From an uncultured Butyricicoccus sp. (GTDB lineage: Bacteria > Bacillota > Clostridia > Oscillospirales > Butyricicoccaceae), in the NCBI GenBank assembly GCA_910584935.1, contig CAJUDU010000032.1:1-25860 (forward strand): 25,860 nucleotides of DNA, given 5' to 3'. Shown one piece after another: positions 1-7,786 of the stretch (position 1 is its first letter; the number at the start of each line of letters is the position of its first letter). The position numbers and the translations under genes were made by a program. The notes below the pieces were generated by a model that was not told where the DNA came from, made no database searches, and saw nothing but the letters and a program-made list of their open reading frames with translations.

Positions 1-339
1 CATATGATGGTTCTTGGCGCAGACCCAATTGCCGCTGCACGTGCGCTGAAAGGCTGTATTTACCATGTCCATGGCAAAGATGCCCGCATTGAACGGATGC
101 TTTCTGATGTTGATGGCATCTTAGAACCGCGCCCTGTGACCGAGAGCGCAGAACGGGTATGGAACTATGTGGCTGTCGGCTGTGGGCAAGACCTCAAATG
201 GTGGAAGGAATTTTTCTCTGTGGTACATATGATGGGCTATAATGGTGATATTTCCCTTGAAATGGAGGATATGACCATGACGGTGGAAGCAGGCGTCAGC
301 ACATCTATTGATGCGCTGCAGCAGACCATCAGCAAGTAA
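1..339 (+). CDS. Sugar phosphate isomerase/epimerase (5'-truncated by window edge)
   Basis: This is the C-terminal part (112 codons visible) of a xylose-isomerase-like TIM-barrel protein. The frame is open from base 1, and the apparent ATG at 4 is internal: the visible start, H-M-M-V-L-G-A-D-P, matches the segment after the metal-binding Asp of this family, usually D-P-S-H. Visible family marks are IYHVHGKD, with the metal-site His, and ISLEMED near the end, with a metal-binding or catalytic Glu. Proteins of this superfamily isomerise or epimerise sugars, or dehydrate inositol derivatives, using a divalent metal; the substrate cannot be told from a fragment. A sodium:solute symporter gene begins 74 bases downstream on the same strand, which suggests a joint uptake and catabolism unit. 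Confidence 0.85.
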   Translation, partial: HMMVLGADPIAAARALKGCIYHVHGKDARIERMLSDVDGILEPRPVTESAERVWNYVAVGCGQDLKWWKEFFSVVHMMGYNGDISLEMEDMTMTVEAGVSTSIDALQQTISK

Positions 340-353
340 AAAAATAAACAAAG

Positions 354-382
354 ACCCCGGTTTTATTTCACAGAACCGGGGT
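354..382 (+). terminator. Intergenic hairpin, terminator-like without U-tract
   Basis: A perfect 9-bp inverted repeat (354-362 against 374-382, GC-rich core) with an 11-base loop lies between the isomerase stop and the symporter start. No T-run follows. It is therefore more likely an RNA-stabilising or processing hairpin, or a partial terminator inside an operon, than a full intrinsic terminator. Confidence 0.5.
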
Positions 383-413
383 ATCTTATGGGTAAAAATA
401 AGGAGGCTGTCCT

Positions 414-2090
414 ATGGTTTGGACTTTAGTAAGTTTTATCGCGTTTACCGTGCTGGTTGCGGTCATCTCATACTTCAAAACAAAGGGCGATGACCAGGAA
501 ACAACAGAGGGGTATTTCCTTGCCGGGCGCGGTTTGCCGGGGCTGGTCATTGCAGGTTCACTGCTGCTGACCAACTTATCCGCCGAACAGCTTGTCGGCT
601 CAAATGGGCAGACATTCGCGGTCGGTATGAGTGCGATGGCATTTGAGATTGTTGCAGCGCCATGCTGCATTATGCTTGCGCTATGGGCTGCGCCAAAGTA
701 CTTAAGAAGTGGTATTACGACTATTCCGCAGTTAATTGGTCTGCGGTATGACCGTACCACCAAGTTATGGTTTAGTATTTTGTACATTGTGTTGGCACTA
801 TGCGTACAAATGCCAGTTTGCCTGTACTCTGGCTCGCTGGTTTTTGAAAACATTTTCGGGTTCTCCAAATTGCTTGGCGTTACAAAATTCCAATCTATTG
901 TTATCCTCTGTATTGCAATCAGTGTAGTTGGTTCCATTTACGCGATTTTCGGCGGTTTGAAAGCGGTTGCGGTGTCCGATACAGTCAATGGCGTGGGGCT
1001 GCTCATCGGTGGGCTTGCGGTTCCATTCTTTGCGCTGCACGCACTGGGTTCAGCGGCCAATGGCGGCGGCATTATGGATGGCGTGCATTATCTGACTGAA
1101 AACCATTCTGACCTGCTCAATTCAGTTGTTCCAGTCGCATCTTCCGCACCAGCGGTGCCATGGCCAACAGTATTTACCGGGCTTTTGTTCCTTGGCTTCC
1201 AGTCATGGTGTACCAACCAGGCTTATGTACAGCGTGTTCTGGCGGCAAAAGATTTGAAAGAAGCACAAAAAGGCGCATTAATGTGCGCAACCTTAAAAAT
1301 TATCGGTTTCATGTATTTGTCCCTGCCAGGTGTTATCGCATTTGCGCTGTTCAAGCTCAACGGTACAAGCGTTGCTTCAATGGATGACGCATATCCGACA
1401 ATGATTACGCAGGTTGTCCCAACCATGCTGATGGGGCTGCTCGCGGCAGTTATGTTTGGCGCAATCCTTTCGACATTCAATTCTTTCCTCAACTCGATTA
1501 ACACCATGTATATTATGGATATCTATAAGGACTTTATTAAGCCAGGTGCTTCCGATAAAGAAATGATTTCACATGGTAAAAAGATTGGCATCCTGTTTGC
1601 TGTACTGACAACAGCAGTTGGTCCATTGGTATTCTTTTTCCCAGGCGGCTTGCGTACCTTCCTTGATTCCCTTGTTATGTTGGTTGCATTGCCGGTACTG
1701 TCCGCAGTATTCGGCGGGTTCTTCTTTAAATATCTGCCAAAGTATGCGGCAAAATTCATTATGATTTTCCACATTATCTTTTATGGCGGGTTCCTGCTGA
1801 TTTCTCCAAGCTATTCGCTGTTTGGCGCAAACGAGGGCACAATCCATTATCTGTATGCTGTATTAATCCTTTGGCCGATCGAATTGCTGATTATGTACTT
1901 AATGAGCCGTCACAATAAGGCGAAAAATGGTGCGGCAGCATGGGTGCAGGAGGATACCGCATCGGTTGATATGACACCATGGAAATACCGCAAAGTGGCT
2001 TCTATTGCAATTCTGCTGTTTGTTGCTGTTGTTTACATTACATTCTCCCCACTTGGCATTGGCACATGGGGTTATACACAGCTATTTTAA
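414..2090 (+). CDS. Sodium:solute symporter (SSS/SLC5 family, YidK-like)
   Basis: This 558-residue polytopic membrane protein has many hydrophobic segments from residue 3 to the C-terminus, as expected for a 13-14 helix SSS transporter. Family marks near the start are the EGYFLAGRGLPG segment and the following TNLSAEQLVGSNGQ stretch, close to the vSGLT/YidK branch that carries sugars or related polyols with Na+. The start ATG follows AAGGAGG (about 400-406). The upstream gene is a sugar isomerase/epimerase, so a sugar or cyclitol substrate is likely, but this is inferred from context. Length is normal for the family. A bidirectional terminator follows at 2103-2136. Confidence 0.9.
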   Translation: MVWTLVSFIAFTVLVAVISYFKTKGDDQETTEGYFLAGRGLPGLVIAGSLLLTNLSAEQLVGSNGQTFAVGMSAMAFEIVAAPCCIMLALWAAPKYLRSGITTIPQLIGLRYDRTTKLWFSILYIVLALCVQMPVCLYSGSLVFENIFGFSKLLGVTKFQSIVILCIAISVVGSIYAIFGGLKAVAVSDTVNGVGLLIGGLAVPFFALHALGSAANGGGIMDGVHYLTENHSDLLNSVVPVASSAPAVPWPTVFTGLLFLGFQSWCTNQAYVQRVLAAKDLKEAQKGALMCATLKIIGFMYLSLPGVIAFALFKLNGTSVASMDDAYPTMITQVVPTMLMGLLAAVMFGAILSTFNSFLNSINTMYIMDIYKDFIKPGASDKEMISHGKKIGILFAVLTTAVGPLVFFFPGGLRTFLDSLVMLVALPVLSAVFGGFFFKYLPKYAAKFIMIFHIIFYGGFLLISPSYSLFGANEGTIHYLYAVLILWPIELLIMYLMSRHNKAKNGAAAWVQEDTASVDMTPWKYRKVASIAILLFVAVVYITFSPLGIGTWGYTQLF

Positions 2091-2102
2091 TCAAAATAGA
2101 AA

Positions 2103-2136
2103 AAAGGCTGCTGGCATGATTGCGTCAGCAGCCTTT
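2103..2136. terminator. Bidirectional intrinsic terminator between convergent genes
   Basis: An 11-bp perfect stem (2103-2113 with 2126-2136, AAAGGCTGCTG and its complement) has a 12-base loop. On the minus strand it is followed by a run of Ts, so it is a strong terminator for the DUF1835 gene. On the plus strand the T-rich stretch TGTTTTTAG lies about 15 bases later, giving weaker termination for the symporter. Confidence 0.85.
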
Positions 2137-2151
2137 GGCTTGTCTATGTTT

Positions 2152-3060
2152 TTAGATGGAGCGTTTGCGTAAAATGCGGCGATACACAGGCGAATCCAGT
2201 TCTGGTTGCGTCACCGCTTCAAGTAATCCGTCCCGGATAAACTGTTCCATTCGCAGGGCAATCCAGCAATCACTGATCCCGAGCTGATATTTGCCAAGGA
2301 CGCTGCCAACAACAACAGCTTGCTGAAATTCGACTGCTTGCACGTCAATTTCACGGTGGATGAAGCTGTCATATAAAGTTTCGGGCGCGCTGACAAGCTG
2401 CCCATTTAAAACCGCTCGCAAGGGGGCATTTTCCTGTTGAAGTTGGTGCCAGCGCTGTGCCATAGCACGGATTTGATTGATTGGCAATGGTTTGCCCATT
2501 TGCGCCATATGTCCGAATAAATAAGGTTCAACCTCGCCCCAATTTGTATATTGAACCACAATACCGTCAGGGCGTTCCAGAAATGACGGCAGGCTAACTT
2601 GTGTAACCGGCAAATGTTCCAAACCATTGGCGCATAACTGCGCCATCAGCCAATATGTCCCGCACATTTCATCTGGATTATTGCTGCTCCATACGCGGAT
2701 TGTTTCGCCATTTCCGGCGCGTTGCAACAGGATAGATAAATTTTTTTGCGCAGTTTTGGCAAAGGCTGGCGGAGCATCAGCCCCTCTGGGATAGCACGCA
2801 TAAACCATATGCAGGGCGGCTTCCCGTTTTGCACCAATGCCAGGTTCATCCACCGCGCCAATGCTTAGCAGTAAAGGCAGGCTGATGAGATCAGACCGTC
2901 TGCTTTGCAGCGGGATGGCATTTGCCCAGTTTTGAGTTTCATGGCATTCGGCATCTTGCTGTTCTTCTTGTGTTAATGTACTGCCAATCACTGTTTCTAT
3001 ATGGTGCATGGCAAATTCCATACTCCCAGCCGCACTGTCACTAAATATAACTTCCAGCAT
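2152..3060 (-). CDS. DUF1835/DUF3658 domain-containing protein
   Basis: This 302-residue soluble protein starts MLEVIFSDSAAGSM, the typical opening of the DUF1835 domain (F-S/G-D-S-x-A-G), and carries a C-terminal half that fits DUF3658. No signal peptide or membrane segment is visible. The biochemical function of this family is unknown. The start ATG at 3060 follows GGGGAGG at good spacing. The gene is monocistronic: it diverges from folT and has a likely extended -10 promoter (minus strand TGTTATAAT, 3120-3112). It ends at the shared terminator at 2103-2136. Confidence 0.75.
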   Translation of the reverse strand: MLEVIFSDSAAGSMEFAMHHIETVIGSTLTQEEQQDAECHETQNWANAIPLQSRRSDLISLPLLLSIGAVDEPGIGAKREAALHMVYACYPRGADAPPAFAKTAQKNLSILLQRAGNGETIRVWSSNNPDEMCGTYWLMAQLCANGLEHLPVTQVSLPSFLERPDGIVVQYTNWGEVEPYLFGHMAQMGKPLPINQIRAMAQRWHQLQQENAPLRAVLNGQLVSAPETLYDSFIHREIDVQAVEFQQAVVVGSVLGKYQLGISDCWIALRMEQFIRDGLLEAVTQPELDSPVYRRILRKRSI

Positions 3061-3111
3061 GAGAAAACCTCCCCTTTGACACCATCAAATTGCTGCGAAA
3101 GCAGTAAAACG

Positions 3112-3120
3112 ATTATAACA
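3112..3120 (-). promoter_or_regulatory. Extended -10 promoter of the DUF1835 gene
   Basis: The minus strand reads TGTTATAAT (3120 to 3112), a TGn extended -10 element with a perfect TATAAT, 52 bases before the start codon. No good -35 sits 16-18 bases further upstream, as is common with extended -10 promoters. Confidence 0.55.
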
Positions 3121-3143
3121 TACAAAATAAGCCGAAAACAGGC

Positions 3144-3171
3144 TTGACATTTGACAATATCCGAGTAAAAT
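3144..3171 (+). promoter_or_regulatory. SigA-type promoter of the THF riboswitch/folT unit
   Basis: A perfect -35 TTGACA (3144-3149) is followed after 16 bases by TAAAAT (3166-3171). The expected transcript would begin around 3178, a few bases before the riboswitch P1 stem. A second TTGACA at 3151-3156 overlaps but has no well-spaced -10. Confidence 0.65.
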
Positions 3172-3183
3172 AAAATTATCTCT

Positions 3184-3290
3184 AACAGAGTAGGGATCTA
3201 TGCGTCAAGTGCTGGCGGGACGGGGAGTTGTTCGCCAGACGAAAGGGAGATTTTTCTTTCCCTGCGGTGTGGATTCCGCATCCCGCTGTT
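3184..3290 (+). ncRNA. Tetrahydrofolate (THF) riboswitch
   Basis: The sequence fits the folT-type THF riboswitch. It contains a conserved GCGTCAAGTG segment (3202-3211), a P3 arm (CTGGCG 3212-3217 with CGCCAG 3233-3238), the ACGAA segment right after it, a P4-like arm (AGGGA 3244-3248 with TCCCT 3259-3263), the GCGGTG segment (3264-3269), and the GCATCCCGCT closing region. The outer P1 is AACAG (3184-3188) with CTGTT (3286-3290). The downstream gene encodes a folate S-component, the canonical target of this class. Binding of reduced folates would favour the OFF state through the adjoining terminator. Confidence 0.85.
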
Positions 3291-3304
3291 ACATATGGAC
3301 AGGG

Positions 3305-3350
3305 ACACCTCGAAATGTGTAGCAACAACATTTTTCGGAGGTGTTTTTTT
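3305..3350 (+). terminator. folT: Riboswitch expression platform: terminator containing the folT ribosome binding site
   Basis: The left arm (CACCTCGAAATGT, about 3306-3318) pairs with bulges to the right arm (ACATTTTTCGGAGGTG, about 3328-3343). A run of seven Ts follows (3344-3350). The Shine-Dalgarno GGAGGTG (3337-3343) lies inside the right arm, so the same helix can both terminate transcription and hide the ribosome binding site. The folT start is at 3354. Confidence 0.8.
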
Positions 3351-3353
3351 CGT

Positions 3354-3938
3354 ATGTCAAAAATCATAAGCTTATTCCGCCGTTCCGCAGGGGAACTCCG
3401 TACAACCCGCTGCCTGACGGTATCCGCACTGTTCATTGCGCTCAACATTGCGCTGGATCTCACCGGGTTAACCTTACGGCTGTCCAGCGAACTGCGCATT
3501 GGGTTTGGCTATTTATGTAATGCATCCATTGGGATGCTGTTTGGACCTGTGCCTGGTATGTTGGCTGGCATCTGCACCGATGTGCTTGGCTATTTCGCCG
3601 GTAATTTGTCCATGGGTGCATATTTCCCGGGTTATACTTTAACTGCTATAACAGGCGGGTTGATATGGGGACTGTGGCTTTACCGTCCGGATGGTGGGTT
3701 ATTGCGTGACAGCCGGATGAAACGCATCCTGCGGCTTGTGGGCGCAAAAGCGAGCATCAACTTGTTCTGTAATATTTTCCTTAATACAGTATGGCTGACT
3801 GTGGTTTATGGGAAATCCCTTTCGATCCTGCTGCCTGTGCGTGTGATGAAAAACCTTGTGCTGCTGCCGCTGGAATGTGTACTGCTGTATTTTACGGTGC
3901 AATTGGTATTAACCTGCCGACGTGCCTTTACTTTCTAG
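3354..3938 (+). CDS. folT: Folate ECF transporter S-component FolT
   Basis: This 194-residue integral membrane protein has about six hydrophobic helices. It is the substrate-binding subunit of an energy-coupling-factor transporter and would dock onto a shared EcfA/A'/T module encoded elsewhere. Sequence marks include RTTRCLTVSALFIALNIAL and GFGYLCNASIGMLFGPVPG, typical of the folate family S-component, whose AlxxxxLxL-type helix 1 contacts EcfT. The start at 3354 is chosen because it follows GGAGGTG by 10 bases. Longer in-frame starts would run through the riboswitch terminator. The upstream THF riboswitch supports the folate assignment and implies repression by intracellular THF. Confidence 0.88.
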   Translation: MSKIISLFRRSAGELRTTRCLTVSALFIALNIALDLTGLTLRLSSELRIGFGYLCNASIGMLFGPVPGMLAGICTDVLGYFAGNLSMGAYFPGYTLTAITGGLIWGLWLYRPDGGLLRDSRMKRILRLVGAKASINLFCNIFLNTVWLTVVYGKSLSILLPVRVMKNLVLLPLECVLLYFTVQLVLTCRRAFTF

Positions 3939-4018
3939 AAACAATAACCAAAGAAACCATGCTTCAGCGCGTGGAAAAGTCAATTTATGCGAATCTGTAT
4001 ATTTTGTTGGGCAAATAC

Positions 4019-4047
4019 TTTACAATTTGTAATATCTCCGCTATAAT
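4019..4047 (+). promoter_or_regulatory. SigA-type promoter of the XRE regulator
   Basis: TTTACA (4019-4024), a 17-base spacer and a perfect TATAAT (4042-4047) lie just before the regulator gene at 4079. This marks the gene as a separate transcription unit from folT. Confidence 0.75.
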
Positions 4048-4078
4048 ATAAATACTTTTATGACGGAGTATGACGAAT

Positions 4079-4789
4079 ATGGCGAGCGATTTTTCACGTA
4101 CCCTGGCGTTATTACGCAAAGAAAAGAAAATAAGCCAGCGAACCGCTGCCGGAGATTTGGAAGTGTCCCAGGCGTTGCTTAGCCACTATGAAAATGGGCT
4201 GCGTGAACCTGGGCTTGGCTTTGTTGTGCGTGCGGCGGAGTATTATGGGGTTTCCTGTGATTACCTGCTGGGGCGCAGCATGGTGCGCGATATCGCAGCC
4301 GCATTCCCCGAGCGGCTGCATGACGCATCAGCGGTGCCAGGCAGCGAGGAAACCACATTTATGTTGCAGCGCAAACAAATCACCAGTTGTGTGACACTGC
4401 TTTTTGAAGTGGCGCAGCAAAGCGGTTCCATGCAGTTATCAGATGAGATCACCGCATATTTTTCGTTGGTGGTCTATAAAGTTTTCCGGTATTTATACAT
4501 GGCAGACCCGGAAAGCGTGGAAGCTGCGTTCCGTACCCCGACCAGCCAGTTTGATGGGCTTTGTAATGCACAAATGGCGTTGCATGAACTGCGCATCCGC
4601 GCCGCTGCCCATGGCAATGGCGGGTTAGGGCTGAAACCGGAAAATATTCATTTACCGACATTGGCGCCAGCGGATTTGGCGCGCAATTATCCAGGGCTTT
4701 CCCAGCCGCTTTTATCCGTGCTGCAAATGGTTGCCGATATGATTGAACCATACCAAAGCATTAAGCGCGGCGAAAAACGGGTGAGATAG
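4079..4789 (+). CDS. XRE-family helix-turn-helix transcriptional regulator
   Basis: This 236-residue protein has an N-terminal HTH_3/XRE DNA-binding domain (about residues 5-62). The recognition region is DLEVSQALLSHYENGLREPG, followed by the usual YYGVSCDYLLGRS ending of the domain. The C-terminal ~170 residues are not recognised and could bind a ligand or mediate dimerisation. The start at 4079 is preferred over the in-frame ATG at 4070, because the GGAG at 4065-4068 would be only one base from 4070 but 10 bases from 4079. The gene has its own TTTACA/TATAAT promoter and ends at the terminator at 4827-4850. Its regulon is unknown; the neighbouring folT has its own riboswitch. Confidence 0.85.
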   Translation: MASDFSRTLALLRKEKKISQRTAAGDLEVSQALLSHYENGLREPGLGFVVRAAEYYGVSCDYLLGRSMVRDIAAAFPERLHDASAVPGSEETTFMLQRKQITSCVTLLFEVAQQSGSMQLSDEITAYFSLVVYKVFRYLYMADPESVEAAFRTPTSQFDGLCNAQMALHELRIRAAAHGNGGLGLKPENIHLPTLAPADLARNYPGLSQPLLSVLQMVADMIEPYQSIKRGEKRVR

Positions 4790-4826
4790 CGTTTTACCCA
4801 CCATTTTTTATGCACAATAACAAGAA

Positions 4827-4850
4827 AAAAGCCCCGGTAAAGGGGCTTTT
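4827..4850 (+). terminator. Intrinsic terminator after the XRE gene
   Basis: The stem AAAAGCCCC (4827-4835) pairs with GGGGCTTTT (4842-4850) around a 6-base loop, ending in a short T-run. Its A-tract and T-tract symmetry would allow function in both directions. Confidence 0.85.
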
Positions 4851-4943
4851 GTGCTGCCCAGAGAAAAAAGGTTTCCTTCCTGGCAGAAATCATGTATAAT
4901 AGGTTATGCCATACGTAAAAAAGAATAGGAGGATGAATCCGAT

Positions 4944-5435
4944 ATGAAATATAAAGACCAAGTTTTGGCGCTGCTTGATCAGGATGCGCGTTTGACAGCA
5001 TCTGAAATTGCCCGTATGCTGGATGCCCCAGAAGCGGAAATCGCAGTGGAGATCAGCGAACTGGAACGCAAAGGCGTTATTTTAGGGTATAAAACCATGA
5101 TTGATTGGGATAAAACCGAAGAAGAACGGGTAACAGCACAAATTGAAGTGCGCATTACCCCACAAAAAGGTATGGGCTTTGATGAAGTGGCACGCCAGAT
5201 TTGTTCCCATCCACAGGTGCAGGCAGCTTATTTGATGTCTGGTGGGTTTGACCTTACCATTATCATTGTAGGTAAAACACTTCGTGAAATTTCCCAGTTT
5301 GTTTCGGAAAACCTTGCGCCGATGGAAAGTGTCATTTCCACCGCAACCCATTTCATTTTGAAAAAATATAAAGATCAGGGGGTGGAACATGACCTGGCTG
5401 CCAAAGATGGCAGGGAGGTTATGATGTCATGGTAG
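4944..5435 (+). CDS. Lrp/AsnC-family transcriptional regulator (AlaR-like)
   Basis: This 163-residue protein has an N-terminal winged HTH (about residues 1-55: LLDQDARLTASEIARML, then ISELERKGVILGYKTMID) and a C-terminal RAM ligand-binding domain (about 65-145, with AAYLMSGGFDLTIIIVG). The start follows AGGAGG (4928-4933). An upstream TATAAT (4895-4900) with a poor -35 is a possible promoter. The last 7 bases overlap the aminotransferase gene, which implies translational coupling. The same gene order occurs in Bacillus subtilis (alaR-alaT), so this protein probably controls the adjacent aminotransferase in response to an amino acid, likely alanine. That role is inferred from context. Confidence 0.88.
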   Translation: MKYKDQVLALLDQDARLTASEIARMLDAPEAEIAVEISELERKGVILGYKTMIDWDKTEEERVTAQIEVRITPQKGMGFDEVARQICSHPQVQAAYLMSGGFDLTIIIVGKTLREISQFVSENLAPMESVISTATHFILKKYKDQGVEHDLAAKDGREVMMSW

Positions 5436-6604
5436 ATTATTCCCAGCTTTTATCCGAGCGGGTCAAAATCGTGAAGCCTTCCGGCATCCGGAAATTTTTT
5501 GACATTGTTGCAACCATGGAAGGCGCGATTTCACTTGGCGTTGGTGAACCCGATTTTGAAACCCCTTGGCAGATTCGCCGCGCAGGCATTACTTCCCTTG
5601 AAAAGGGCAAAACATTCTATACATCCAATTGGGGATTGGCAGAACTGCGTGCAGAAATTGCGAAAAATGTCCAGCGCAAATATGGGCTGACCTATGACGC
5701 TCAAAAGGAAATTATTGTAACTGTTGGCGGCAGTGAAGCCATTGATAATGCGATTCGGTCATTTATTAATCCTGGTGATGAAGTATTGATTCCGGAACCA
5801 TCATTTGTCTGCTATACGCCGCTTACCATCATGGCAGGCGGTACGCCCGTCGCATTGCCCACAGTGGCGGAGGACCATTTTAAAGTAACGCCAGAGCGCC
5901 TGCGCGCGGCGATTACCCCGCGTACCAAACTGCTGGTTTTGCCGTTCCCCAATAATCCAACTGGCGCAATTATGACCCGCTCAGAGTTGGAAGCCATTGC
6001 GGCGGTGCTGCGGGAAACCAATATCTTAGTATTAAGTGATGAGATTTATTGCGACCTGACCTACCAGGGGGAACACACCTGTTTTGCGTCAATCGATGGG
6101 ATGCGGGAACGCACCATTGTCATCAATGGGTTTTCCAAATCCTATGCCATGACCGGCTGGCGGCTTGGCTGGGCAATGGGGTCAAAAGAACTGGTTGCAC
6201 CCATTTGCAAAATTCATCAGTTTGGCATTATGTCCGCACCAACTACCGCACAATTTGCCGGCATTGAAGCCATGCGGTCTGGTGAAGACGATGTCCTGCG
6301 CATGAAACGGCAATATGATATGCGCCGCCGTTATTTGGTTGGGGAACTGCGCGATATGGGGCTGGATTGTTTTGAACCGCTTGGCGCGTTTTATGTGTTC
6401 CCATCCATTCGTTCCACAGGGCTTTCCTCTGAGGCGTTTTGTAACCGCCTGCTGGAACAGCAAAAGGTTGCCGTTGTGCCAGGTAATGCCTTTGGTGAAA
6501 GTGGCGAAGGTCATGTGCGTATTTCATATTCATATTCTATGGCACATTTACGCGAGGCAATGCGCCGGATGCGTGCATTCCTGCGTTCATTGAAAGAAGG
6601 GTAA
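5429..6604 (+). CDS. PLP-dependent class I/II aminotransferase (AlaT-like)
   Basis: This 391-residue fold-type I aminotransferase has the expected motifs: substrate-side GVGEPDFETP (37-46), PFPNNPTG (172-179, pyridine-ring Asn), SDEIY (203-207, PLP-anchoring Asp204), the PLP lysine Lys237 in NGFSKSYAMTGWRLG, and the carboxylate-binding Arg in HVRISYS near the end. It overlaps the Lrp-type regulator by 7 bases and is followed after one base by tgt, so the three genes probably form one transcript. The pairing with an Lrp regulator suggests an alanine or aromatic aminotransferase in amino-acid supply. The exact substrate cannot be read from sequence alone. Confidence 0.88.
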   Translation: MVDYSQLLSERVKIVKPSGIRKFFDIVATMEGAISLGVGEPDFETPWQIRRAGITSLEKGKTFYTSNWGLAELRAEIAKNVQRKYGLTYDAQKEIIVTVGGSEAIDNAIRSFINPGDEVLIPEPSFVCYTPLTIMAGGTPVALPTVAEDHFKVTPERLRAAITPRTKLLVLPFPNNPTGAIMTRSELEAIAAVLRETNILVLSDEIYCDLTYQGEHTCFASIDGMRERTIVINGFSKSYAMTGWRLGWAMGSKELVAPICKIHQFGIMSAPTTAQFAGIEAMRSGEDDVLRMKRQYDMRRRYLVGELRDMGLDCFEPLGAFYVFPSIRSTGLSSEAFCNRLLEQQKVAVVPGNAFGESGEGHVRISYSYSMAHLREAMRRMRAFLRSLKEG

Positions 6605-6605
6605 T

Positions 6606-7748
6606 ATGGAGATTGGCGGATTCCAAATACTGAAAACCGAAGGGAAGGCACGGCGTGGTGTGTTCCAAACCGCCCATGGTGCGGTGCAAACCCCGGTTTT
6701 TATGAATGTTGGCACAGCGGGTGCAATTAAAGGCGCGGTAGATGCGTTTGATTTGAAAGCATTGGGCTGCCAGGTGGAGTTATCTAACACTTATCATCTG
6801 CACGTCCGCCCTGGTGACGCGATTGTCCGGCAGCTAGGCGGGCTGCATCGGTTTATGCGGTGGGATGGCCCCATGTTGACTGACAGCGGTGGGTTCCAGG
6901 TATTTTCGCTTGCGTCCTTACGCAAGATTAAAGAAGAAGGAGTTTTTTTCAATTCCCATGTTGACGGGCGTAAGATTTTTATGGGTCCCGAAGAAAGTAT
7001 GCGTATCCAGTCCAATCTGGGTTCGGATATTGCGATGGCGTTTGATGAATGTATTGAAAACCCTGCCCCATATGAATATGTGCAGGCATCTTGTGCGCGT
7101 ACCACACGCTGGCTGGAGCGCTGCAAGGCAGAGCTTGCCCGTTTAAACAGCTTGCCGGATACGGTAAACCCACAGCAGTTATTATTTGGTATTAACCAGG
7201 GCGGCACCTATGATGATTTGCGCATTCAGCATATGCACGAAATCGCGGCGCTGGATTTGCCGGGTTATGCCATTGGCGGGCTGGCAGTTGGGGAAAGCAC
7301 TGAAACCATGTATCATATTTTGGATGTGGTATTGCCCCATGCGCCAGCGCACAAGCCGCGTTACTTGATGGGCGTAGGCACACCGTCAAATATTATCGAA
7401 GGTGTAGCGCGTGGTGTGGATTTTTTTGATTGCGTCATGCCAACCCGCAATGCACGCCATGGACATTTGTTCACTTGGGATGGCATTATGAATATTCATA
7501 ATGCAAAATATCAGGTGGATGACCGTCCCATTGAAGAAGGCTGCGGCTGCCCGACCTGTCAGAAATTTAGCCGCGCTTATGTGCGGCATCTGCTGAAAGC
7601 AGGGGAAATGTTATCCCAGCGGCTGCTGGTACAGCATAACTTATGGTTTTATAACAACTTGATGGTAAAAATCCGGGATGCGATTGAAGCAGGGCAGTTT
7701 GAACAGTTTCGGGCACAATACAGCGAAAAATTAGCAAAACGGATATAA
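6606..7748 (+). CDS. tgt: tRNA-guanosine(34) transglycosylase (queuine insertion)
   Basis: This 380-residue enzyme exchanges guanine at tRNA position 34 for preQ1 in tRNAs with GUN anticodons. Visible marks are TDSGGFQVFSL with Asp93, FGINQGG (194-200), the nucleophile Asp275 in GVDFFDCVMPTRNARHG, and the zinc site Cys313, Cys315 and Cys318 with His344. The spacing matches the known C-x-C-x2-C...H zinc site. The ATG lies one base after the aminotransferase stop, so the gene is read from the same transcript. No queA or preQ1 synthesis genes are in the window. The gene runs straight into a bidirectional terminator that starts at its stop codon. Confidence 0.96.
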   Translation: MEIGGFQILKTEGKARRGVFQTAHGAVQTPVFMNVGTAGAIKGAVDAFDLKALGCQVELSNTYHLHVRPGDAIVRQLGGLHRFMRWDGPMLTDSGGFQVFSLASLRKIKEEGVFFNSHVDGRKIFMGPEESMRIQSNLGSDIAMAFDECIENPAPYEYVQASCARTTRWLERCKAELARLNSLPDTVNPQQLLFGINQGGTYDDLRIQHMHEIAALDLPGYAIGGLAVGESTETMYHILDVVLPHAPAHKPRYLMGVGTPSNIIEGVARGVDFFDCVMPTRNARHGHLFTWDGIMNIHNAKYQVDDRPIEEGCGCPTCQKFSRAYVRHLLKAGEMLSQRLLVQHNLWFYNNLMVKIRDAIEAGQFEQFRAQYSEKLAKRI

Positions 7749-7786
7749 AAAAAGCGTGAGGCATTTCAAAAACCTCACGCTTTTTT
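7748..7786. terminator. Bidirectional terminator shared by tgt and the amidase-like gene
   Basis: A 14-bp stem (7748-7761 with 7773-7786; core AGCGTGAGG) is followed by Ts on the plus strand and, on the minus strand, by the A-run of the plus strand read as Ts. The TGA stop of the minus-strand gene (7777-7775) and the codons before it lie in the right arm, so the hairpin is partly coding. Confidence 0.9.

Noticed and set aside
3228..3353. N-terminal extension of folT starting at 3228
   Set aside because: It would translate through the riboswitch and its terminator; the true start at 3354 has a ribosome binding site.
3791..4051. Plus-strand frame of 86 codons overlapping the end of folT
   Set aside because: It is out of frame with folT, lacks a ribosome binding site and runs into the promoter of the XRE gene.
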